A DNA stretch of 64,000 bases, taken from assembly GCA_965227335.1 (NCBI GenBank), contig CBDDFV010000009.1, positions 62,001-126,000 of the forward strand, given 5' to 3'. Within the stretch, counting starts at the first letter, position 1. Every line of letters starts with the position of its first letter. The DNA comes from CBDDFV01 sp965227335. GTDB taxonomy: Bacteria; Planctomycetota; Phycisphaerae; Phycisphaerales; SM1A02. The notes beneath the pieces were generated by a model. The model was given only the letters and a program-made list of their open reading frames with translations, did not search any database and had not been told where the DNA came from. Shown here piece after piece: positions 8,287-16,099 of the stretch. A program made the translations under genes and the position numbers.

Positions 8287-9027
8287 CTACTCGACGCTTC
8301 GTGAGTTCGAGCCCGTGGTCGAGCTGCGGAACAGATGAGGGTTGCGTTCAAGGAACTTCTCGATCCACACGTCGAGGATCGAGCGAGCGTCGCGTCGCAT
8401 GTGCCACCATCCAAAGCAACTCACGATGGCGGCTCCCAAGGCATCGACGATCAGGTCCCACATCGTATCGGTCAGACCTGAAGGGTCGCCGAGCATGGGC
8501 TTCTGCATGGTGGTTCCGATGACCTGATCCATCGCGAACTCGAATATCTCCCAAAGCGTGCCACCGGTGACTGCGAAAGCGAAGGCAAAGAGGGCAACAA
8601 AGCCGGGACGCATATGAAGGTCGATGCGCCTGCTCTCGTTGAGCACGTAGACCAGCAGGAACCCAACCATGCCGAGCAACAAGCCTGACGTCGTATGAAG
8701 GGCGACATCCCACCACCACAAGCGGGCGTAGTAGCTCCGAAACTCGCCGAGGAAGAGCGCGGCAAACACGAACAGGATTGCAAGCACGTCGTACTCCGGC
8801 GGAATCCGAACGGGCAGTCGCCGACCAAGGAGCGCGGGCGCCGCGGTGATGGCCATGACTGCCAGCAGCCAGAAGCTACTCATCCACAGATGCTCATTGA
8901 GCAGAAGGATCAGCTCCGCGGCCATCACGGTCTGGAGAAGCAGGATGATGCCAAGACGGATGCGCGCAGCTGTGCCGTTGTCAACCTTCACGGGGGGCGG
9001 TATGGGCGGTGTTGCCTCGTTCACCAT
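8287..9027 (-). CDS. DUF2238 / YjdF-like inner-membrane protein
   Basis: 246 residues with about six hydrophobic segments (for example residues 23-42, 51-68, and the stretches with HTTSGLLLGMVGFLLVYVL and FVALFAFAFAVTGG). The GGTLWEIFEFAMDQ and DTMWDLIVDALGA motifs are those of the DUF2238 family (E. coli YjdF). Function of the family is unknown. It is the first host gene to the right of prophage A and points towards the prophage end. It lies 37 bp after Dps on the same strand, so co-transcription is possible. Confidence 0.75.
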   Translation of the reverse strand: MVNEATPPIPPPVKVDNGTAARIRLGIILLLQTVMAAELILLLNEHLWMSSFWLLAVMAITAAPALLGRRLPVRIPPEYDVLAILFVFAALFLGEFRSYYARLWWWDVALHTTSGLLLGMVGFLLVYVLNESRRIDLHMRPGFVALFAFAFAVTGGTLWEIFEFAMDQVIGTTMQKPMLGDPSGLTDTMWDLIVDALGAAIVSCFGWWHMRRDARSILDVWIEKFLERNPHLFRSSTTGSNSRSVE

Positions 9028-9064
9028 GCGGCAACACCGCTAAGATGGTGTGCGTCATACGGTG

Positions 9065-9502
9065 TCATCCGAGATAGCTCGTCAGCATCCAAACGGCCTT
9101 CTCGTGAACTTGCGTTCGGGCGATCATCATGTCCTCAGTTTCCGAGTCCTTCGACTCCGCGGCCTTGTCACGCGCAGCCGCGAGGTCGGCGAGCACCTTC
9201 CTGTGGTCGTCCACAAGATGGGTCACCATTTGCTCGGCGGTCGCATCCTCGGCGAGCTCCTTGATCCCGGCCATCTTTGCGAGAGTGCCGAGCCCTCCCG
9301 GTGCCAGCCCACCGATCGCTCGGATGCGCTCTGCGATCTCATCCACTGCCGTGAAGAGTTCGGTGTACTGTAATTCGAATGCGTCGTGCAGGGCAAAGAA
9401 CGATTTGCCGCGAACGTTCCAATGGCAGAGGTGGAGTTGACCAATCAGGGCGTAGGTGCTCGCAACTGCTTGGCGTAGGGCGTCGATCACTTGTTGGTTC
9501 AT
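9065..9502 (-). CDS. dps: Dps-family ferritin-like DNA protection protein
   Basis: 145 residues from ATG 9502 with a GGAGAAG ribosome site; the longer open frame upstream is discarded. The ferroxidase pattern of Dps is present: HLCHWNVRGKSFFALHDAFE with the two His, then TAVDEIAERIRAIGG. It would oxidise and store iron with peroxide and bind DNA in stress. Neighbouring redox and NO-stress genes fit that role. Length is a little under E. coli Dps (167 residues); the N-terminal Lys-rich DNA-binding tail is missing. Confidence 0.88.
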   Translation of the reverse strand: MNQQVIDALRQAVASTYALIGQLHLCHWNVRGKSFFALHDAFELQYTELFTAVDEIAERIRAIGGLAPGGLGTLAKMAGIKELAEDATAEQMVTHLVDDHRKVLADLAAARDKAAESKDSETEDMMIARTQVHEKAVWMLTSYLG

Positions 9503-9629
9503 TCTGTCTTCTCCGTGTTGCGTTGGCTTGTCCACGCGACTCGCGATCGTGACACAGGTGGGCTGGCACATCAGACGCACCGGAACTGTCCGGGCAACCC
9601 ATCCCGTTTGACTTGAGCCACCATTCTAT

Positions 9630-9850
9630 CTAGCGATCCCAACCACCGGCGGCTTCGGACTGGTGCACGACTTCGAGCACGCGGTAGCGCCGTCGGCCCG
9701 CGGGCACATCGCAGTCGAGCGGGTCACCTTCCCACCAGGGCTGTCCCAAGAGGAGCGAGAACTGAGATCCGTCCATCGTCCATGCTCGCGTCGTCTGGAT
9801 AGACTGTCGCCCAGGTGTACCGTCTGCGGCTACTATCTTGATCGGCCAGC
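9630..9850 (-). pseudogene. Decayed partial copy of the Rnk/GreA-C-like gene
   Basis: The sequence aligns over about 215 bases with 11519-11735, the 3' half of the intact gene on the same strand. The end translates in frame (VPAGRRRYRVLEVVHQSEAAGGWDR matches VPAGRRTYRIVNIVHQPEAAGEWDR in parts), but further upstream the match moves to another frame, and the coiled-coil N-terminus is absent. A 102-residue open frame spans it but has no plausible start. Best read as a truncated, frameshifted duplicate. Confidence 0.7.
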
Positions 9851-9905
9851 AGCCGTCGACAGCGCCCGCTGATTCGGTGTGGGTGGATGCTCCGGGATCA
9901 GACCA

Positions 9906-10709
9906 ATGTCCGACGAACCTCTCCAAACGCTGATTCAATATGGAGCCGGCGCCTTCGTTGTCCTTTTCGTCCTGGTGGTGCTTATGGTCATTGCATCGAC
10001 AACGGATTTGGGGCGAGCGATGCTGCCAGACGCAGTGAACAGGGCGCTGTCGAGACTCCTACCGAACTCGTGGATCAATGAGGTTAGGGTAACGGGCCCG
10101 GGTCTATTCGAACTGAGGGTGCAGGGGGCGGTCCATTTGAAGACGGTGCACGTCCGGCATGCTGACGACCGAACCATTGCCTGGACCTTTGATCCTGAGA
10201 CACGCTGCCCTCAGTCAGGCACCTTCTCAATCGCCGAATTCGATCACGACATTGGAGCAGCCATCGATTCGCCGATGAGCCCCGAGAGGGTTCAATCACG
10301 AATCGCAGCCGCGCTGGAAGAAGCACTCTTAGCAAGGGGTTTCCTACCGGTCGAGCACAGTGAGGCCGACATTCTCGTGTGCGTCGTGATAGCCATCGAC
10401 CATGCTCTTCTGATCGACAACCTGCAAAGCAAGCTCGATGATGGCGACAACGGAGAATGGAAGGCAGCCATTCGTACTGCGATGCAGCACGATGGAGTTC
10501 GCAACCCGATCGCGTTGGCCAAGGGCTCCCTCCTTCTGAGCCTCGTCGACGCGGCATCGCAGAGGGCCCTGTGGCGTGCGGCGGCGCTTGGCGAGTTTGT
10601 GATCGACGTGAGCGAACGTGAGCGCGAGCGGCGAATTCGACTGGCGGTGTCCGAGATGTTGAACTCGTTTCCTCCCAAGCCCATCCAGCCGCCAAAGCCT
10701 GAACAATAG
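9906..10709 (+). CDS. Membrane-anchored DUF4136-like protein
   Basis: 267 residues from ATG 9906. A single N-terminal hydrophobic segment (residues about 12-33, GAGAFVVLFVLVVLMVIAS) anchors it. The C-terminal two thirds look like DUF4136: ALEEALLARGF followed by EADILVCVVIAID, a segment ending LVDAASQRALWRAAALGEF, and a terminal helix before FPPKP. DUF4136 proteins are usually lipoproteins of unknown role; here the lipobox is replaced by a transmembrane helix. No gene partner is obvious. Confidence 0.55.
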   Translation: MSDEPLQTLIQYGAGAFVVLFVLVVLMVIASTTDLGRAMLPDAVNRALSRLLPNSWINEVRVTGPGLFELRVQGAVHLKTVHVRHADDRTIAWTFDPETRCPQSGTFSIAEFDHDIGAAIDSPMSPERVQSRIAAALEEALLARGFLPVEHSEADILVCVVIAIDHALLIDNLQSKLDDGDNGEWKAAIRTAMQHDGVRNPIALAKGSLLLSLVDAASQRALWRAAALGEFVIDVSERERERRIRLAVSEMLNSFPPKPIQPPKPEQ

Positions 10710-10811
10710 GACTACGACTCAAGACCGGAGGTTCGATCAAAGGCAGGCTACAAGACTCTTGGGTTCGTCGGGCGACGGCGGGCCGTCGAGTGGCCAATAC
10801 CACAGAGCCGT

Positions 10812-11378
10812 TCAGCCGTCATGTCCACTCTGGCTTTGAGGTGGAGTAGTTGTTGTCAGCGACGGCCTCGCAATCGTAGCGGTGTCCGCGACACGAATGT
10901 CGTCGATCGTGTAGAAGCAAGCGGGATCGAGCTTGCGCGCGGCACGCACGACCTGAAGTGTCCCAGAACGACGCACCTGGATGAAGAGCATCGTCACAGC
11001 GCCATCTCGGCCCACACCCTGAAACATGGTGACACGAAACTTTCGGTTGCGCAGATCATCAAAGAGCGCCTCGCCTTGCCTCGTGAATATGCGGATGACC
11101 TGATCGCCGAATGGAAGCCAGTTCTGCAAGGTCACGCCAACGTAGTTTCCGGTCGCGGCGCCAATCGCGAAAGCGACGCCATAGGCTGGCTCGGTGGCGA
11201 TGTTGGCGATGACTGCAGCGACTACGAATACCCAAATGGACACCTCGAGAAGTCCAAAGAGCCATGCCATGCCGCGGTGACCGCTGACTACCGCCACCGT
11301 GCGCATGGTGCCAAGAGAGACATCGCCGATGCGAGCGATGATGATGACAATGCAGCCGACGAGAATGTCCCATGTCAT
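10812..11378 (-). CDS. UPF0316 / DUF2179 membrane protein
   Basis: 188 residues. Three N-terminal hydrophobic helices (about residues 3-20, 37-58 and 66-83) with the family signature DVSLGTMRTV, then a soluble domain with FRVTMFQGVGRDG and FIQVRRSGT, matching DUF2179/DUF5698 proteins. A Ser/Thr/Gln tail follows. Role unknown in the family. The gene is convergent with 9906-10709, and the 102-bp gap between them shows no clear terminator. Confidence 0.78.
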   Translation of the reverse strand: MTWDILVGCIVIIIARIGDVSLGTMRTVAVVSGHRGMAWLFGLLEVSIWVFVVAAVIANIATEPAYGVAFAIGAATGNYVGVTLQNWLPFGDQVIRIFTRQGEALFDDLRNRKFRVTMFQGVGRDGAVTMLFIQVRRSGTLQVVRAARKLDPACFYTIDDIRVADTATIARPSLTTTTPPQSQSGHDG

Positions 11379-11515
11379 TCGTGGCGGTCCTTCACGTCGC
11401 GGCCCTCTCGCACGTTCTAGTGCTGGATGGGTCGAGATCGTTGGTGTTGAGTGTCCCGGCCACGGAGCGTCTCACAGGCGGTGCCGGGTGCTGGCCGAAA
11501 CACATGTGGCGTGCG

Positions 11516-11935
11516 CTAGCGATCCCATTCTCCTGCGGCTTCCGGCTGATGAACGATGTTTACGATGCGGTAGGTTCGCCGTCCCGCGGGCACGTCCCAC
11601 TCGAACGTGTCGCCTTCGCGGTATCCCAGCAAGGCCGTGCCAAGAGGAGCGAGAACCGAAATCCGTCCATCGTCCATGTTCGCGTCGCCTGGATAGACGA
11701 TCGTCCAGGTGTGCCGTCTGCGGCTACCCTTGACGGCCACACGCACCGTCGAGTTCATCGTAACGGTATCGGCCGGCACATCTTCCGGGGGTACCACGGT
11801 GGCACGATCGAGTTCTTCGGCCAGTGCACGCAAGTAGTCCTCGCTTTCGCTGCGCGACTGGCGACTCTCGCGAAGCAGTTCATTCAGACGCTCGAGGTCC
11901 TGTTGAGTAACGACGATGTCTCGTGTACGGATCAT
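11516..11935 (-). CDS. rnk: Rnk-like GreA/GreB C-terminal domain regulator
   Basis: 139 residues from ATG 11935. An N-terminal helical hairpin (residues about 9-45) precedes a GreA/GreB C-terminal FKBP-like fold: ISVLAPLGTALLGYREGDTF and WDVPAGRRTYRIVNI. This is the layout of the nucleoside diphosphate kinase regulator Rnk, which binds RNA polymerase. The C-terminal half has been duplicated and decayed at 9630-9850. A GreA function is less likely because the coiled coil is short. Confidence 0.8.
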   Translation of the reverse strand: MIRTRDIVVTQQDLERLNELLRESRQSRSESEDYLRALAEELDRATVVPPEDVPADTVTMNSTVRVAVKGSRRRHTWTIVYPGDANMDDGRISVLAPLGTALLGYREGDTFEWDVPAGRRTYRIVNIVHQPEAAGEWDR

Positions 11936-11993
11936 GATCAAAGCTCCAATGAGAAGCATACAGTGCGAAGGGGGCCTGGCGAAGAGGCGCGGC

Positions 11994-13505
11994 CTACGCC
12001 CCCATCTCCCGATAGGTCGTCGCGACCTTGTCCATGGCGACTACGTACGCTGCCGTTCGCAGATCCGGGACGCGCCCATTCGCATGCCGGACTGTGTGCA
12101 TCTCCTGGTATGCGTGACGCATCGTGTCGTCGAGTCCCGAGCGAACGAGATCAACTTCGGCGGGGCCGCGGCGGATGTGTTCCTGGAGGACGTCGGGCAC
12201 GGCGCGCCCAACCATCTGCTGCAGCGTCTCCAGAAAGGCCTCACCCCGCGCTTCATCCATGCGGCGTTCCATGCGACCGAAGCGGATGTGAGTGATGTTC
12301 TTGATCCACTCGAAGTACGACACTACCACGCCTCCGGCATTGAGATAGATGTCGGGGATGAGGGTCTTGCCCGCTCGCTGCAGGATCTGATCCGCCTCGG
12401 CGGTCACGGGACCGTTGGCAGCCTCCGCAATCAAAGTCGCACGGATTCGTGATGCGTTCTCGCTCGTGATCTGCTCCTCGAGCGCCGCCGGGATGAGGAT
12501 GTCACACTCTGCTTCGAGAACGCGACGGCCGTCCTCGACAAACTGGGCGTCGAGGTAGCCGCTCACGCCACCAGTCTCTCGGAGGTGTTCATGAACTGCC
12601 TCCACATCGAGGCCGCCCTCGGACACCAGGGCTCCATCGTGCTCGACGATCGCGATCACGCGCACGTCGTCCTCTTCCGTCAGCGCTTTGGCAGCGTGAT
12701 ACCCAACGTTGCCGAGTCCCTGGAGGATCACGGACTTGCCGGCGAGATCACCAGACAGGCCTGCGCCCCGCACGTCGTCCGCATGTCGGAAGAACTCCCG
12801 AAGTCCGTACTGGACACCTCGTCCGGTTGCCTCGCGGCGACCGGCGATGCCGCCTTGCGACACCGGCTTGCCGGTCACGCACGCGAGCGCGTTGATGTCG
12901 CCTGGGAACTGGTTGCGGTAGACGTCGGCAATCCACGCCATCTCGCGCTGGCCGGTGCCGAGGTCAGGCGCCGGTACGTTGAGGCTCGGACTGATGAAGC
13001 CTTTGGCAATCAGCTCCCTTGCGAATCTGCGCGTAATCCGTTCGAGATCCTCCTCCGCATACTCGCGGGGGTCGATCATCAGGCCGCCCTTGGCGCCGCC
13101 GAACGGTACGTTGACCAGCGCGCACTTGAATGTCATCAGGGCCGCGAGCGCCTCGACCTCTTCCTGGGTCACGATCGGCGCGAAACGGATGCCGCCCTTC
13201 ACGGGCAGCCGATGTTCGCTGTGCACCGCACGCCACCCGGTGAAGAGTCGATACTCGTTGCCGAAGCGCACCGGGAACCGCACTTGGTACACCGCGTTGG
13301 CCTGCTTGATCTGTTCACACAGACCGGGGGCGAGATCGAGGTAGCTGGCCGCCTGATCGATCATGCTGTAGACGCCGCGCAACAAGGAGCTGTCCGACGG
13401 TACGGACCGAGTGTCAGACGAGTCGCGCCTGACCGCGGGAGGGTGAGTCCCGGCCGGAGTGGCCGGCGAGATGACCGAGTCGATCTGTGAGCGCATGGTC
13501 TTCAT
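11994..13505 (-). CDS. gdhA: Glutamate dehydrogenase (Glu/Leu/Phe/Val family)
   Basis: 503 residues. The family signatures are present: PVKGGIRF, the catalytic-lysine segment PFGGAKGGL, the NAD(P) Rossmann motif GLGNVGYHAA, and the C-terminal NAGGVVVSYFEW. It interconverts glutamate with 2-oxoglutarate and ammonia. The N-terminus is about 70 residues longer than typical hexameric enzymes and looks disordered. ATG 13505 is preferred because it overlaps the upstream stop (ATGA) and follows AGGAAGGAG; ATG 13496 is possible. Coenzyme choice cannot be read with confidence. Confidence 0.93.
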   Translation of the reverse strand: MKTMRSQIDSVISPATPAGTHPPAVRRDSSDTRSVPSDSSLLRGVYSMIDQAASYLDLAPGLCEQIKQANAVYQVRFPVRFGNEYRLFTGWRAVHSEHRLPVKGGIRFAPIVTQEEVEALAALMTFKCALVNVPFGGAKGGLMIDPREYAEEDLERITRRFARELIAKGFISPSLNVPAPDLGTGQREMAWIADVYRNQFPGDINALACVTGKPVSQGGIAGRREATGRGVQYGLREFFRHADDVRGAGLSGDLAGKSVILQGLGNVGYHAAKALTEEDDVRVIAIVEHDGALVSEGGLDVEAVHEHLRETGGVSGYLDAQFVEDGRRVLEAECDILIPAALEEQITSENASRIRATLIAEAANGPVTAEADQILQRAGKTLIPDIYLNAGGVVVSYFEWIKNITHIRFGRMERRMDEARGEAFLETLQQMVGRAVPDVLQEHIRRGPAEVDLVRSGLDDTMRHAYQEMHTVRHANGRVPDLRTAAYVVAMDKVATTYREMGA

Positions 13506-14443
13506 GCTCCTTCCTGCTGACTGAGTGAAGCGAAGCCTTCGAACCGGGGTGCCGATCGAGCGGCTCGCCGAGGACGAGACAGAACTCGTCTTCGCTGCTG
13601 GGGGCGCGCGTGGGGACTGGATGCGTAGCCGTTCCCTGAGACGGTGGCCACGGGCGTTCGTGCCGCGTCGTCGAGGATCTCGACGCGCGTGTAGCTGTCG
13701 AGGATGCAATCGGTGAACTCCCCGTCGTCGTGTTGAATCATGAGGCGATCGAGCCACAGCTTGTGGTTCTTGGCGTGCGCAAACCAGGAGCCCGTTGCTT
13801 CCTGCCGGCATGAGACCACCGTGCCCTCAACAGCCGGCGTCCAGCACTGATCTCGTTGCGGCATCTGACGGATGACGCGCACACGCTGGCCGGGTACGAG
13901 CAACTCGTCGGCCGGGCGCGTGCTCGGGATGGAGGCGGGCTCCTTTCGGGGAGTCAGGCCGTCGATCGGCGTCGGTGGTCCCATACGTATAAACGTGTCC
14001 TCGTGAATGTCACTGATCGCCGCCAGCAGCGAAGGAAGCCCCACCAACGTCATGACCAACGTCCCGGCAGCTGCTGCGAGCAGGATCTGGGTGCCGTCGA
14101 AGACGATGGTGGCGATGATCAGGGCGGCCACAGCCTTCACAGTGATCGTCACAGCGACGGTTAATGCCGCGCGTCCGAGCGAACTCGACTTGGGCGAACG
14201 CGGGAGTGGCTCGCACGAATCGTGACGAGCGGGCACGACCTCCGGAGATGGTGCCACAGAGGGCACACCGTGCGGCACGGCCGACTCGGGTGGCTGCTCC
14301 GTAATCGCACCGCCCTCGCACTCCCAGCGCTGTAATGCCAAGTTCGCGGCGACCGGCCGAACGGAGGACCTGTGGACAACTGCGTTGTCGAGCAAAAAGC
14401 TCGGAGCGTGCGCTGGTGCTGATTGTGTCTGGAGCGAGATCAT
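13502..14443 (-). CDS. Unknown protein with membrane hairpin and C-terminal beta domain
   Basis: 313 residues from ATG 14443. The N-terminal 120 residues are Pro/Ser-rich; two adjacent hydrophobic segments follow (about residues 128-150 and 155-180). A compact domain (about 210-280) contains PGQRVRVIRQ, VEGTVVSCRQEATGSWFAH and KLWLDRLMIQHDDGE, resembling small stand-alone proteins of unknown function. The Arg-rich tail is probably disordered. It overlaps the glutamate dehydrogenase start by four bases, so the two are co-translated; a functional link to nitrogen metabolism is only suggested. Confidence 0.6.
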   Translation of the reverse strand: MISLQTQSAPAHAPSFLLDNAVVHRSSVRPVAANLALQRWECEGGAITEQPPESAVPHGVPSVAPSPEVVPARHDSCEPLPRSPKSSSLGRAALTVAVTITVKAVAALIIATIVFDGTQILLAAAAGTLVMTLVGLPSLLAAISDIHEDTFIRMGPPTPIDGLTPRKEPASIPSTRPADELLVPGQRVRVIRQMPQRDQCWTPAVEGTVVSCRQEATGSWFAHAKNHKLWLDRLMIQHDDGEFTDCILDSYTRVEILDDAARTPVATVSGNGYASSPHARPQQRRRVLSRPRRAARSAPRFEGFASLSQQEGA

Positions 14444-14509
14444 TGCGAGCGATCCTTGGTCAGGTTGATTGAACTCGTGAGTGAGAAAGAGCGAGGGATG
14501 CACAGCCCC

Positions 14510-14560
14510 GTGCCGGCCGTTGACGCGCGTGCGTTCGTCGCTTCGGTCAACGGCCGGCAC
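14510..14560. terminator. 15-bp perfect inverted repeat, terminator-like
   Basis: GTGCCGGCCGTTGAC at 14510-14524 pairs with its exact complement at 14546-14560 across a 21-nt loop. It lies between the thioredoxin-fold gene end (14581) and the start of the gene at 14443, both on the minus strand. There is no T-run, so it may be a factor-assisted terminator or an attenuator of the glutamate dehydrogenase operon. Confidence 0.55.
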
Positions 14561-14580
14561 CCGTCGTCGTTCAGCGGCGG

Positions 14581-14817
14581 TTACGCCTTCAGATCCTCAA
14601 GCGCAGCGCCGAAGTTGATGTGGAACGGGTGGTCGTCGATCACGAGTGCCGGGACGGACTTGACACCGAGTCGCTCCGCGTCCGCGATTCGGTTGCCTTC
14701 ACGAGCGAGATTGACGCGCTCGACGTCGAACTTCGCGGGGTCGAGTGACTCGGCGATCTGTTGCTCCGCATCGGCGCATACGGGGCAGCCTGCGTGATAG
14801 AAAACGGCGGTCTTCAT
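14581..14817 (-). CDS. Small thioredoxin-fold (glutaredoxin-like) protein
   Basis: 78 residues with a thioredoxin-type active site CPVC near residue 11, a cis-Pro-like SVPALVIDD segment, and overall glutaredoxin length. AAGGAGC lies before ATG. It is expected to exchange disulfides in the cytoplasm; partner and electron donor are unknown. It stands between the CBS-domain operon and the glutamate dehydrogenase operon, with a hairpin after it. Confidence 0.8.
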   Translation of the reverse strand: MKTAVFYHAGCPVCADAEQQIAESLDPAKFDVERVNLAREGNRIADAERLGVKSVPALVIDDHPFHINFGAALEDLKA

Positions 14818-14906
14818 TGGTGTGCTCCTTGGGTTGAGCGGGACTGATACCCTGCCGAGAACGCCTCGGCTTTGGGAATGGGTCAGATGGAGTCGGCCGT
14901 CTTCCG

Positions 14907-15470
14907 CTAGGCGGTCTTCGATTCGACCGGGTGGTCTACGACTCGCGGGCCGAGTGCAAGATGGTCGGAGGACGGTCGCTGCGACTGGGCCAGGTCCTTG
15001 ATCACGCGCGGTAAGACGCCAAGCAAGTCGAGGCTTGTGATGATGCCGACCGGCACGTTCGCGCCATCGACGACGATGACGCGATGGATGCGCCGCGTGA
15101 ACATCAGGTCTGCAACGGCGGTCGCAGGCGTACAGCGCGAAACGACGACCGGATCATCCGTCATGAAGTCCTCGACGCAGACGAGTGGCTCCGGTAGCAC
15201 GTGCGGCGTGTCGCCGCCATCGCCCTGATCGAAGAGCAACTCGAAGAGATAGGCCGGAGGCATGTCGCCGGCGGCTTCGGTGCAGCGACGGATCAGATCG
15301 GTCTTCGAGACAACGCCGATCAGTGAGCCGCCGCTATTGACGACTGGCGCACCGGAGATCGCATGGTCCTCGAACGTGCGTGCGAGTTCGCGGATGGTGG
15401 TCGATGGAAGAACGCACACGGGTTCTGCAATCATCACGTCCTGCGCGTCGAGTGCGGGTCGGTGTGTCAT
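14907..15470 (-). CDS. Tandem CBS-domain protein
   Basis: 187 residues from ATG 15470. Two CBS repeats are clear: residues about 8-65 (DVMIAEPVCVLPSTTIRELA ... GVVSKTDLI) and about 105-160 (DFMTDDPVVVSRCTPATAVA ... GIITSLDLL). Such pairs bind adenine nucleotides and act as energy or ligand sensors. It overlaps the upstream membrane gene by four bases and lies in the operon downstream of the sigma-54 promoter at 15961-15976. Confidence 0.85.
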   Translation of the reverse strand: MTHRPALDAQDVMIAEPVCVLPSTTIRELARTFEDHAISGAPVVNSGGSLIGVVSKTDLIRRCTEAAGDMPPAYLFELLFDQGDGGDTPHVLPEPLVCVEDFMTDDPVVVSRCTPATAVADLMFTRRIHRVIVVDGANVPVGIITSLDLLGVLPRVIKDLAQSQRPSSDHLALGPRVVDHPVESKTA

Positions 15471-15664
15471 GCCACGACCTCCCGTCCGCAGCGGCGCGAA
15501 GAAGCGCTGCAAGCGGGCTGAGTGAGGCAAGCGGACCCGCTGCGATGTCGGTGCCGCGTGCTCTGGGTGATCGTGAGCCATGCCCACATCCCAAGGGCAC
15601 CCGCCGAAGCGAGAGCCCACACGGCAAACAGGGTGTATGCGATGGTCGTCAGGATGATCGACAT
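15467..15664 (-). CDS. Small membrane protein with basic tail
   Basis: 65 residues from ATG 15664, preceded by GGAAAGGAAA. Residues about 3-30 are hydrophobic, forming one transmembrane helix; the remainder is Arg/Ser/Cys-rich. It overlaps the CBS-domain gene start by four bases, which supports translation and coupling. No known family is recognised. It might localise the CBS protein to the membrane, but that is only inferred from the pairing. Confidence 0.55.
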   Translation of the reverse strand: MSIILTTIAYTLFAVWALASAGALGMWAWLTITQSTRHRHRSGSACLTQPACSASSRRCGREVVA

Positions 15665-15698
15665 GGGGGTTTCCTTTCCGTCTGCCTTCAAGAGGCGA

Positions 15699-15905
15699 CT
15701 ACTTGTATTCCTCGCAGTGCCATACACCCCCTTCAGGCACGGGGTAGGTACAGGTGAAACGACTCTCGCAGTTCATGCAGAGGCCCTTCGATCGCTCGAC
15801 CGGTGTCTGACGGCGCGAGTGGGTCGGTGACCCGTTCAGCGCGGCCTTGGTACGAATGCGGAAGCGTGGCCGGAGTTCGACATCGAGGATTCGGTTCACG
15901 TGCAC
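15699..15905 (-). CDS. Small Cys-rich (zinc-binding-like) protein
   Basis: About 68 residues if GTG 15905 is used, which has GGAG eight bases upstream; a longer open frame to 16088 lacks a better start. The conserved C-terminal part is KGLCMNCE followed by FTCTYP and GGVWHCEEY, giving four cysteines typical of a short family of presumed metal-binding proteins of unknown role. It is the first gene after the sigma-54 promoter and is followed 34 bp later by the membrane-CBS gene pair. Confidence 0.6.
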   Translation of the reverse strand: MHVNRILDVELRPRFRIRTKAALNGSPTHSRRQTPVERSKGLCMNCESRFTCTYPVPEGGVWHCEEYK

Positions 15906-15960
15906 GGCACTGGCTCCATGTAGTGCGGGACTGGATCGCCCGCTCGTCACAAGTAGGAGA

Positions 15961-15976
15961 TGCAAAGAGCGCGCCA
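15961..15976 (-). promoter_or_regulatory. Sigma-54 promoter (-24/-12)
   Basis: On the minus strand the sequence reads TGGCGCG-CTCT-TTGCA, one mismatch from the TGGCACG-N4-TTGCW consensus and with exact GG-N10-GC spacing. Transcription would start near 15949 and read the Cys-rich, membrane and CBS genes. A sigma-54 activator gene ends 124 bp upstream. Confidence 0.7.
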
Positions 15977-16026
15977 CATCGACAACCCAGCTCACGACCT
16001 CGCAGAGCCGGTTCGAGCGGGAAATT

Positions 16027-16064
16027 GGGTGGAGAGAAACTCCCCGGTGGGAACGTTCTCCCCA
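16027..16064. promoter_or_regulatory. Two adjacent activator-site-like repeats
   Basis: Two tandem elements of the form GGTGG...CTCCCC lie side by side; the second has a palindromic GAACGTTC core. They sit about 50-90 bp upstream of the -24 element, the normal position for an enhancer-binding protein. Their recognition by the regulator encoded next door is an inference. Confidence 0.45.
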
Positions 16065-16099
16065 GGGATCCGGTTCAAGAAACAGCAAGCGTTGACGCG

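Noticed and set aside
11372..12295. 307-codon plus-strand open frame opposite the Rnk-like and glutamate dehydrogenase genes
   Set aside because: It runs antisense through two recognised genes without any domain.
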